Positions 25,580-32,156 of a DNA stretch of 64,000 bases are shown piece by piece. The notes beneath the pieces are model-generated. The model searched no databases and was not told the DNA's origin. It saw only the letters and a program-made list of their open reading frames with translations. Source of the DNA: Desulfolutivibrio sulfodismutans DSM 3696 (GTDB taxonomy: Bacteria; Desulfobacterota; Desulfovibrionia; Desulfovibrionales; Desulfovibrionaceae). The number at the start of each line of letters is the position of its first letter. Position 1 is the stretch's first letter. A program made the position numbers and the translations under genes. Location: NCBI RefSeq assembly GCF_013376455.1, contig NZ_CP045504.1, forward strand, positions 992,001 through 1,056,000. The letters are read 5' to 3'.

Positions 25580-25903
25580 CTACTGCACGATCTTGTCGCT
25601 GGGGACCATGACCTCATGCCCCTCGCCAGCGGAAAATTTCACGGTGTATTTCCCGTCCGGTTTTTTAAAGGTATACTGGCTGTTGGGGTCCATGGTTCCT
25701 TTAAGCACCTCTGCTCCGCCGGCATCCAGGACAAACACGGACACGCCGGCTGCGGACGAACCGTCCGAAAAACCGCCTTCGCAGGTGATGGTGCCGTCGC
25801 CGTTATCGAAGCAGTTGCACAGTGCTGTGTGGGCCATGGCCTGCGACACGCCAAGGGCCAGGGTGAACATGGCTGCGATCAAATAGATGCGAATGTGTTT
25901 CAT
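25580..25903 (-). CDS. Small exported protein coupled to feoB
   Basis: A 107-residue protein with a signal peptide (MKHIRIYLIAAMFTLALGVS, cleavage around QAMA-HT) and a mature part resembling a small Ig/carboxypeptidase-regulatory-like beta sandwich: CNCFDNGDGTITCEGGFSDG, then AGVSVFVLDAGG and KYTVKFSAGEGHEVMVPSD. Its start overlaps the feoB stop as ATGA and it has AAGGAGAAACC upstream, so it is translated with feoB. The two Cys near the mature N-terminus could bind metal. No exact family is recognised; it was probably recruited as a periplasmic partner in iron(II) uptake together with the DUF4198 protein. Confidence 0.75.
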   Translation of the reverse strand: MKHIRIYLIAAMFTLALGVSQAMAHTALCNCFDNGDGTITCEGGFSDGSSAAGVSVFVLDAGGAEVLKGTMDPNSQYTFKKPDGKYTVKFSAGEGHEVMVPSDKIVQ

Positions 25904-28392
25904 GCCGGTTTCTCCTTCAAAATAGCGACCGGTTTGGGTTGGGGATTGTACAATCCCAGGATGATGGTGACCAATACGGCGAGTCCGTAAAATGTCCACA
26001 TGGCCTGCATTCCGGACAGCCCCAAAAGGCCTGCCCCGGTAAAGACCGCAGACGATACGGTGATGCCCAGGAACATGAGATAACCGATGGAGAAAAGCAT
26101 CCATTTGGTGGACTTGGTCTGGAGCTGGACCATGATGCTGGTAGCCAGGCACGGCGGATACAGGGCCATGAAAAGCATGAGCGCCAGGGCATGCAGCGGC
26201 GTGTATCCGGCCATCTCCGTCTTCAGGCGCTGGTCCAGGGAGGCGTCTTTCTCTCCGTCGCTGACGGTATACAGCGCCCCCAGGGTGGAAACCGTGCTTT
26301 CCTTGGCGGCGAAGGCGGCCAGAAGGGAGATGTTCACCTTGGTGTCGAATCCGGCATACTTGGTCACGGGCACGAGCATCTCGCCCAGTGCGCCCAGGAA
26401 ACTGGCGTTGAGCTGCTCGTTTTTCATCTCCCGCCGGATGGTTTTGCGGGTGTTGTCCAGGGTCCGCATAGCCGTGCGGATGGCGGCGGCGTCCTTGTCC
26501 CCTGCCGCTGGTTTGAGCAGCGGCGCAAAGCCAGGCTCCTTGGCGGCATATTCGGCAGCCACCGCGTCGGCGGCGGACTGGTCCGAAAGACCCATGGTGG
26601 CCTGCCGGTAGGCGTCGGCGAAAAGGACATAGCGGTCCAGGTTCTCACCAGCCAGGAGGCCCTGATAGGCATTGTCCGCGCCGATCTTGGCCCGGAACTC
26701 CTCCGTGGCCTTGCTCCAACGCTCTCCATAGGCCGTCAGGCGCTCCTCACTAAGCCCCGGAAACTGCAACAGGGCGAAGATGATGACCGACACGGCGGCC
26801 ACGATGCTCACGATCTTTTTGACGAAAATCCAGGTCCGCTCGATGGACCGCCCCGCCACCACCTTGAGGGTGGGGAAATGGTAGGCGGGCATCTCCATGA
26901 TGAACGGGGCCTGATCGAGCTTGCGCAACACCGTCAGCGTCAGAACCTTGGCCACGGGCAGGGCCATGAAAAGCGTCACCGTGGAGATGAAAAACATGGC
27001 CAGGGTCCGGTCCTGAGGAAAAAACGCGGCCACGAGGACCACATAGAGCGGCACCTTGGCCAGGCAGTTCATCATGGGCACGATGAGGATGGTGGCCAGC
27101 CGGGCCCGTTCATCGGGTATGCCCTTGGTGGCCATGACCCCGGGCACGCAGCATCCGCCCATATACACCCCGGCCAGGATCAGCGGCAGGGTGGACTGGC
27201 CGTGCAGGCCGAAGTTGCGAAAGAGCTTGTCCAGGATAAAGGCCATGCGCGGCATGTAGCCCGAGTCTTCAAGGACGGCGATGAGCGCGAAAAGGATCAG
27301 GAAGATGGGGATGTAGGTCAAAAGCGCGACCATGCTCTCCATGAACCATATCCCTAGCGACCGGAACAGGGGGTCTTCGATGATCCCCGGGGCGGGAAGT
27401 AGCGACGACAACATGGCCTTGAAGGCCAGAAGCTGGTTCACAAGGGGCCCGGTCAACTGGTAGCCCACATCGATGGACAGATAGTACAAAAGAAAAATGA
27501 CGGCCACGAGGATGAGCGGCCCCGCAAACTTGTTGCAGACCACGGCATCGATCCTGTCCGACAGGGCATAGCGGGAATCCTTGGGCGAATCCACGCAGGC
27601 CGCGACGATCTCGCCCGCCAGGGCATGGCGGCGATAGGCCATGTAGGATTCGGGGATCTCCCCATTTTCCTTGCGGAATTCAGCAGACAGTCTCCGGACA
27701 ACCTCCAAAATCTGCTCGGCGTCCGAGGCATGTTCCCGAATGATGTGCAGCGCCCCGGCATCCTCTTCCAGCAGTTTGATGGCCAGCCAGCGCCGGGGCA
27801 GGAAGAAAAACGTCTCCCGGGGCAAAAGCTCCTCGATTTTCCCGATGGCATACTCCAACGGGCCGTAGTCGATGCGAAAAGACGGAACATCCTCGGCGGC
27901 GGCCATGCGCTTGATGGTCTGGGCCACCTCTTCCCGGCCCTGCCCTTTGCGGGCCGTGGCCGTGACCACCGGAGCCCCGAGCTTTTCTGCGAGTCTGCCG
28001 ATGTCGATGGTCATGCCCCGCTTGTCGGCCATGTCCATCATGTTCAGCACCACCAGGGTGGGAAGCTCGAGTTCAAGGATCTGGAAGGTCAGGGACAGGC
28101 TGCGGCGCAGGTTTGGCGCCTCGATGACGTTGACGGCCAAAACCGGGTGGTCGTGGATGAGAAAGTCCCTGGCCACGCGCTCTTCCAGGGAATAGGAGGA
28201 CAGGCTGTAGGTGCCGGGCAGATCCACCAACTCGACCTTGGTTTCGTCCACGGCGAAAAAGCCGGATTTTTTTTCGACGGTCACGCCGGGATAGTTGGCG
28301 ACATGCTGCCTGGCTCCGGTCAGCATGTTGAACACCGTGGACTTGCCGCAGTTGGGCTGCCCGGCCAAAGCCACCAAGGCCTTACGCTTCAT
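25900..28392 (-). CDS. feoB: Ferrous iron transporter FeoB
   Basis: FeoB imports Fe2+ across the inner membrane. The 830-residue product starts with a GTPase domain (GQPNCGKSTVF P-loop, VELVDLPGTYSL G3, LNMMDMAD G4), followed by a helical spacer and a membrane domain with the two Gate motifs (GGCCVPGVMATKG and a later AAFAAKESTVSTLGALY). Between about 560 and 680 there is a long cytoplasmic or periplasmic insertion. I start at ATG 28392, preceded by GGAGGTTGAG; a TTG three codons upstream is possible. The gene overlaps feoA by 11 bases and the next small gene by 4, so feoA, feoB, 25580-25903 and the DUF4198 gene form one operon. Confidence 0.96.
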   Translation of the reverse strand: MKRKALVALAGQPNCGKSTVFNMLTGARQHVANYPGVTVEKKSGFFAVDETKVELVDLPGTYSLSSYSLEERVARDFLIHDHPVLAVNVIEAPNLRRSLSLTFQILELELPTLVVLNMMDMADKRGMTIDIGRLAEKLGAPVVTATARKGQGREEVAQTIKRMAAAEDVPSFRIDYGPLEYAIGKIEELLPRETFFFLPRRWLAIKLLEEDAGALHIIREHASDAEQILEVVRRLSAEFRKENGEIPESYMAYRRHALAGEIVAACVDSPKDSRYALSDRIDAVVCNKFAGPLILVAVIFLLYYLSIDVGYQLTGPLVNQLLAFKAMLSSLLPAPGIIEDPLFRSLGIWFMESMVALLTYIPIFLILFALIAVLEDSGYMPRMAFILDKLFRNFGLHGQSTLPLILAGVYMGGCCVPGVMATKGIPDERARLATILIVPMMNCLAKVPLYVVLVAAFFPQDRTLAMFFISTVTLFMALPVAKVLTLTVLRKLDQAPFIMEMPAYHFPTLKVVAGRSIERTWIFVKKIVSIVAAVSVIIFALLQFPGLSEERLTAYGERWSKATEEFRAKIGADNAYQGLLAGENLDRYVLFADAYRQATMGLSDQSAADAVAAEYAAKEPGFAPLLKPAAGDKDAAAIRTAMRTLDNTRKTIRREMKNEQLNASFLGALGEMLVPVTKYAGFDTKVNISLLAAFAAKESTVSTLGALYTVSDGEKDASLDQRLKTEMAGYTPLHALALMLFMALYPPCLATSIMVQLQTKSTKWMLFSIGYLMFLGITVSSAVFTGAGLLGLSGMQAMWTFYGLAVLVTIILGLYNPQPKPVAILKEKPA

Positions 28393-28612
28393 GCGACTCA
28401 ACCTCCACCTCGTGGGCCTCGTTGCGGCGGATGCTCAGAAAATAGCCGTCTATCTCCAACTCCACCGGATCGCGTAGCGGCGCGTTGCGGAGCACTTTCA
28501 CGCCCACTCCGGGATAAAACCCGAGATCCATCAACCTGCGACACAAAACACCCCTGGCGCGAAGCCGTCTGACACGGCAACGGCATCCTGGGCCAAGCTC
28601 ACCGAGGGTCAT
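28382..28612 (-). CDS. feoA: FeoA, SH3-like partner of FeoB
   Basis: A 76-residue protein with the FeoA SH3-like fold pattern: MTLGELGPGCRCRVRRL, RRLMDLGFYPGVGVKVLRNAPL, DPVELEIDGYFLSIRRNEA. FeoA binds and regulates FeoB. The ATG at 28612 has GGGAGAC upstream. The reading frame continues open far upstream, but the family length supports this start. Confidence 0.93.
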   Translation of the reverse strand: MTLGELGPGCRCRVRRLRARGVLCRRLMDLGFYPGVGVKVLRNAPLRDPVELEIDGYFLSIRRNEAHEVEVESHEA

Positions 28613-29262
28613 GCTGTCTCCCTTGTTGGCGCATGCCATGCGCGACCATACCGGGACGTGCGTCGCCCCTGGGAGGGGACGCGACTTGCCCCATCGCCAG
28701 GGCAAAGAGGGAACTCCATTTCGGCGGCGGATTTTTCGGAGCCGGTCCTCTGGATTCGCATCGCGATCCTTCTCTCCCGGCGAAAGACGGAGATCCATCT
28801 CGTCCGGGCGCACGTCATATTGAGAAAGAGAATCAAAATTGATGTCGGCTTTGTAAAAAAGCCCTCCGGCTTTGGCAAGCACTATTTTTGCGCTACACGG
28901 CATGGCGTATCCCAAAACGACCCGGGACAATCGGTCGGCGCCGCCTCGGACGGGCTGCCGAACGATGCGGCAAATCTGAGGAAATACGGCACGACCGCGA
29001 TCAGGATGCAGCCGGACATGCGCCTGCGGGAGGTTGAGTCATGCTTCGCGACGAAAGCACGGGCGCGAGGCGGCCCGGACCCCATGGCCGGATTCCGGCT
29101 GGACAGGCGACTGCCTCGCCGCCGTCGGTCGGCTGAGGCGGTGGAGATGGTCGAGGGACAAAACGAGAAGGACGCGCCGCCCTGAATACGCGTCCGCATC
29201 TGACGCTGCCGACCGGGCGGGAAATACGGCGTGGGGCCAGAGTGGGGCCAGTTCTATGTCGT
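28613..29262. other. Upstream region of feoA, no gene recognised
   Basis: No supported gene in 650 bases. A short hairpin with a T-run (AAAGCC GGAG GGCTTT near 28853-28872, read on the minus strand) may terminate an unseen transcript. Near 29231-29252 the motif GTGGGGCCAGAGTGGGGCCAG forms a tandem repeat just outside the island's left end. Several frames cross the region without domain or ribosome site. Confidence 0.4.
28820..28836. promoter_or_regulatory. Candidate Fur-type operator upstream of feoA
   Basis: TTGAGAAAGAGAATCAA has the dyad ends TTGA and TCAA and matches 12 of 17 positions of the WTGAAAATNATTTTCAW form that I recall as proposed for Desulfovibrio Fur sites. An overlapping near-palindrome ATCAAAATTGAT follows. 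It lies about 210 bases upstream of the feoA start, rather far, so the call is weak. Confidence 0.3.
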
Positions 29263-29296
29263 AAAAAGAGGGGACACGGCAATATGCCGTATCCCC
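29263..29296 (-). terminator. Former tRNA-Leu(CAA) terminator, displaced by the island
   Basis: A stem GGGGA-ACGGCA with TGCCGT-TCCCC (29270-29296, loop ATA) is followed on the minus strand by TCTTTTT (29269-29263). It sits directly beyond the left copy of the tRNA 3' end, where the terminator of the intact tRNA would have been before integration. The island now separates the two by about 8.8 kb. Confidence 0.7.
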
Positions 29297-29305
29297 TTGA
29301 AATTC

Positions 29306-29365
29306 CTTGGTACCGGGAGAGGGACTCGAACCCTCAAGGCCTTGCGACCGCCGGATTTTGAGTCC
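29306..29365. repeat. attL, left 60-bp direct repeat
   Basis: Identical over 60 bases to 38123-38182. It contains the tRNA-Leu(CAA) 3' end from the CCA back through the T arm and variable arm to the anticodon loop, after which the sequence diverges (TAAATT here, GGTGCG at the tRNA). This is the partial tRNA copy left by integration. Confidence 0.93.
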
Positions 29366-29468
29366 TAAATTTCGACCAATATTATCCACATCTTACCAGA
29401 ATTAATCAAATATTATCAGATAATTACGTACTCATAAATTTTCATGGTTTTCCACAGTTTTCCAGTTC

Positions 29469-29493
29469 GAGTGGAGCAAAATTGGAGCAAAAA
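29469..29493. repeat. Left putative integrase arm-type site
   Basis: A 25-base sequence GAGTGGAGCAAAATTGGAGC plus AAAAA, identical to 38044-38068, lies 103 bases inside the left attachment core. Each copy contains the direct pair TGGAGCAAAA, as expected for paired arm-type binding sites of a tyrosine integrase. Confidence 0.6.
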
Positions 29494-29763
29494 TTTTCTT
29501 CACCTACCAGAAGTTCACTCGCACAAAGCGACTCCTTGGCGTTAACGCTTAGCTCCACAGCTCTTCCCAAATAGCCTGCAGCCTCCAAAGGCATACCCCT
29601 CTGTCATTCGTGCGGGGACTCACCACAGCTTCAAAAACCTAACCCTCTCCCCTCCTCGACACTGGCAACCCCCTGATCAACCGACTAAGCACATAACATT
29701 CTAATATTACAAGCTTAAATCAGCTCTCAAGAGCACATCAACTCTTCATGCTGATAAATACTG
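29494..29763. other. AT-rich left end of the island, no gene recognised
   Basis: The bases between the left arm-type site and the palindrome cluster hold no supported gene. Composition is AT-rich and unlike the chromosome. Only short frames without ribosome sites are present. Confidence 0.4.
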
Positions 29764-29870
29764 ATGCATATGTGCATGCAAATCCTGCATGCACTGAAGG
29801 TGTTGCGTAGGCGTACGCAAACTTTGCATATGCAGATTTTGCGTGTAAACACGCAAAATTTGCGTATATT
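29764..29870. repeat. Cluster of palindromes upstream of the AlpA-like gene
   Basis: About 100 bases contain repeated TGCATGCA (29773-29780 and 29786-29793), the hairpin TTGCGTA-GGCG-TACGCAA (29803-29820), GCATATGC (about 29826-29833), and a 22-base inverted repeat TTTTGCGTGT-AA-ACACGCAAAA (29837-29858) followed by TTTGCGTATA. All share a TGC(A/G)T core. Such clustering suggests operators for the adjacent regulator, or iterons of a replication or excision origin. Confidence 0.6.
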
Positions 29871-29897
29871 GACATTTTTTATCTATCTGTGCTTATT
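29869..29897 (+). promoter_or_regulatory. Candidate promoter of the AlpA-like gene
   Basis: A consensus -35 hexamer TTGACA (29869-29874) is followed after 17 bases by CTTATT (29892-29897), a weak -10. It lies directly after the palindrome cluster and about 40 bases before the start codon, so palindrome-bound protein could control it. Confidence 0.4.
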
Positions 29898-29937
29898 CCT
29901 TGGTGTCCATAAATTGCACAACAGACAAGGAGTATTC

Positions 29938-30204
29938 ATGGTCACACAGCGTTTTTACAACATCAGTGAATTATCCATTATCCTTGGAAAAAGCATTGCA
30001 TCAATCCACGGACATCTCGCCCGCAAGCAGTTCGACGCAGTGCCACCGCCCATAAAATTGGGTCGCCGCCTTGCTTGGCCCGTTGACGGGGTTGACGCCT
30101 GGATCGCCGACAAAGCGATGGGCCGACACAACCGCCCTCAGACTCCTACCAAACGGCGCGGGCGGCCGAAAAAAACAAAAGGAAACGGCGGTAATGAACA
30201 ATGA
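29938..30204 (+). CDS. AlpA-like excisionase/regulator with AT-hook tail
   Basis: An 88-residue protein from the ATG at 29938, which has AAGGAG seven bases upstream. Residues about 5-60 form an AlpA/Xis-type helix-turn-helix: YNISELSIILGKSIASIHGH, FDAVPPPIKLG and LAWPVDGVDAWI. The tail contains KRRGRPKKTKG, which matches the AT-hook core RGRP and would bind the minor groove of AT-rich DNA. As the first gene behind the palindromes and near the left attachment site it probably regulates excision or the downstream operon. Its last codons overlap the next gene by 4 bases. Confidence 0.8.
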   Translation: MVTQRFYNISELSIILGKSIASIHGHLARKQFDAVPPPIKLGRRLAWPVDGVDAWIADKAMGRHNRPQTPTKRRGRPKKTKGNGGNEQ

Positions 30205-31583
30205 GTGGCGCAAGTCGTGGATTGCCACGGATTTTGCCGCTTATCGGCGCACCGCCGGACGATCCCGGCGATCTTGCCCTCAAGGAATGGCCGCGATTCT
30301 CCTTTGATGCCTGTCCCGGATTCTTGGGGGACTTTGTCCGGTTGGCCACGCGCGACAGTGAAGCCGACCCGGCGGCAATATGCATCACCACGTTGGTGCG
30401 CTTCGCTGCAGAGGTCTACGGCTACGCGCCAAGCCAAGGCCCGCACATCTACGTGGGGGAGACGGTCCACCCGGCGCGCCTTTTCGCCGTGCTCTGCGGC
30501 AACACCAGCAAGGCCCGCAAGGGCACGTCCCGCCATCCCGTGACCAAACTCTTTAGCCGCGAGCATTGCCAACCCGCAGACTTGGAGGCCTGGGGCCTGC
30601 CCTTGCCCGCCAGGGAAAGCGGCGGCCCGCTCTCCACTGGTGAAGGCCTGGCCCATCATGTGCGCGACGAAAGCGACGAGGAACGAGAACGCCGCAAGCG
30701 CCAAAACCCATCCGAGCCGCTACGCGAGAAAGGGGACATGCGGCTCATCATTATCGACGAGGAATTTGCCAGCTGCCTGGTCTGCATTAAGCGGGAGGGC
30801 AACACCGTCTCCATGGGCATCCGCTGCTTCTGGGATTCCGGCGACTATGCCCCCCTGACCAAAAACAATCCCGTGGTGGTGCGGGGGGCGCATATCTGCA
30901 TCATCACCCACATCACCATACAAGAACTGGCCGTGTGCCTGGGCGATGTTCAGGCCGTCAACGGCTTCGGGAACCGGTTCCTGTGGATATGCGTCCGGCG
31001 TTCCAAGCTGGTGGCCTTGCCCTCCAGGATGCCGGACAATGAACTGGCTCCGCTGCAACGCGAGCTGTGGCGGCTTGTGGGGCTGGCTCAGAAACGCCAC
31101 GCCATGACCATGACCGCACCGGCCCTTGACCTATGGAAGGCCATCTATCCGGAACTGTCCCAGGAGCACACCGGGCTTGCCGGGAGCGTCATCAACCGGG
31201 CCGAGGCCCAGACCCTGCGCCTTGCCCTGATCTATGCCCTTCTGGATGGCCAGGGGCACATCGCCGAGCCACATCTTCAGGCGGCCCTGGCCATGTGGCG
31301 CTACGCCCAGGATTCGGCCCTGTACATCTTCGGGGACCGGGCGGTGGACCCGCTTGAGGATAAAATCCTTGAGGCGCTCAAGACCGGCCCGCTCTCGGCC
31401 ACCGAACTGAGCGCGGCCTTAAGCAGGCATGTCCCCCGCGAGCGTCTGCAACCCCTCCTCCAGCAGCTCGAAGCCCAGCAGCGTATCAGCATCACCAAGA
31501 TCAAAAATGCAGGCCGCCCCCGGGTCATCCTCGCCCTGCGCGAATTAAGCGAAAAAAGCGAAGAAAGGGAGGGCGACGCATGA
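30201..31583 (+). CDS. DUF3987/YfjI-like protein, putative replication or primase-helicase factor
   Basis: A 460-residue protein with limited resemblance to DUF3987-type proteins of mobile elements: a segment PHIYVGETVHPARLF-VLCGNTSKARKGTS where a P-loop would lie, LIIIDEEFASCL like a Walker B, then a region with WKAIYPELS and RAEAQTLRLALIYALLDG, and a C-terminal winged-helix-like part (ILEALKTGPLSATELSAALS). The usual GK(S/T) is replaced by ARKGTS, so ATPase activity is doubtful. Such genes commonly sit after AlpA regulators in small islands and are thought to act in element replication. It follows the regulator with a 4-base overlap and is followed by the mobilization cassette. Confidence 0.6.
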   Translation: MSGASRGLPRILPLIGAPPDDPGDLALKEWPRFSFDACPGFLGDFVRLATRDSEADPAAICITTLVRFAAEVYGYAPSQGPHIYVGETVHPARLFAVLCGNTSKARKGTSRHPVTKLFSREHCQPADLEAWGLPLPARESGGPLSTGEGLAHHVRDESDEERERRKRQNPSEPLREKGDMRLIIIDEEFASCLVCIKREGNTVSMGIRCFWDSGDYAPLTKNNPVVVRGAHICIITHITIQELAVCLGDVQAVNGFGNRFLWICVRRSKLVALPSRMPDNELAPLQRELWRLVGLAQKRHAMTMTAPALDLWKAIYPELSQEHTGLAGSVINRAEAQTLRLALIYALLDGQGHIAEPHLQAALAMWRYAQDSALYIFGDRAVDPLEDKILEALKTGPLSATELSAALSRHVPRERLQPLLQQLEAQQRISITKIKNAGRPRVILALRELSEKSEEREGDA

Positions 31584-31772
31584 GGCTTTTTGCGCTTCTT
31601 TCGCTTCTTTCGCTGCCCCCATGTTGCCGGGGAGAGTCCGCGTCCACCGCTGGTAAGCCACATTGCCAGCCTACCCTACGTGGCCACACGCTTCGCGGTG
31701 CCCTCTGTCGGGGCTGGCGGGTGGGCTGCGCCCCCCTCGACCCCTGCCAAAGGCATCAAGGCAGGTGACTCC
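31584..31772. other. Candidate oriT region upstream of mbeC
   Basis: This 190-base gap lies where ColE1-type plasmids carry oriT. On the minus strand, 31660-31654 reads TGGCTTA, matching the ColE1 nick-site core TGG/CTTA as I recall it. It is in the loop of a small hairpin GCTGG (31649-31653) with CCAGC (31666-31670). A GC-rich part with further short repeats follows. Only the location and the 7-base match support it. Confidence 0.4.
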
Positions 31773-32156
31773 ATGAAAGAAACCACACCGAACCGGACCG
31801 CCTGGATCAAGCTGCGCGTCACCCCGGCGGAGAAAGAGGCCATCACGGCCAAGGCCGCCGCCCAGGGCCAGACCGTGACGGATTTCATCCGCCAGCGGAC
31901 CATGGACTACCGCCTGCGCCGAACGCCGCTTGAGAAAGAACGCGTGCGGCAGCTTGCCCGGATCGGCGCGAATTTGAACCAGGTGGCCCGCTGGGCCAAC
32001 ACCTACAAAAGGCGAGCGGAGGCCCTGCAGGTTCTTGCCGCCCTCTTCAGCCTTGAGAGAGAGCTCAGGCGATATGCTGCCCCTGAGAACAGCGACCCGC
32101 GAGAAGCCCTTCCCTCCCTGGAGTCAAAACCCTCCGTGGTCACTTTATGTACATGA
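31773..32156 (+). CDS. mbeC: Mobilization accessory protein MbeC/MobC
   Basis: A 127-residue protein with an N-terminal ribbon-helix-helix pattern (WIKLRVTPAEKEAITAKAAA) and the conserved MobC segment LARIGANLNQVARWANTYK at about residues 64-82. MobC-type proteins bind oriT beside the nick site and open the DNA for the relaxase. I start at ATG 31773; the frame is open further upstream across the oriT candidate, but the domain begins here. The gene overlaps mbeA by 10 bases, as in ColE1-like mobilization regions. Confidence 0.88.
   Translation: MKETTPNRTAWIKLRVTPAEKEAITAKAAAQGQTVTDFIRQRTMDYRLRRTPLEKERVRQLARIGANLNQVARWANTYKRRAEALQVLAALFSLERELRRYAAPENSDPREALPSLESKPSVVTLCT

Noticed and set aside
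29039-29389. Minus-strand frame crossing the left attachment site
   Set aside because: It is a reading through the tRNA copy and its flank, with a GTG start inside the island edge and no domain.
31580-31772. Extension of mbeC upstream to an earlier start
   Set aside because: The added residues are non-conserved and the DNA is the oriT candidate; the ribbon-helix-helix domain starts at 31773.
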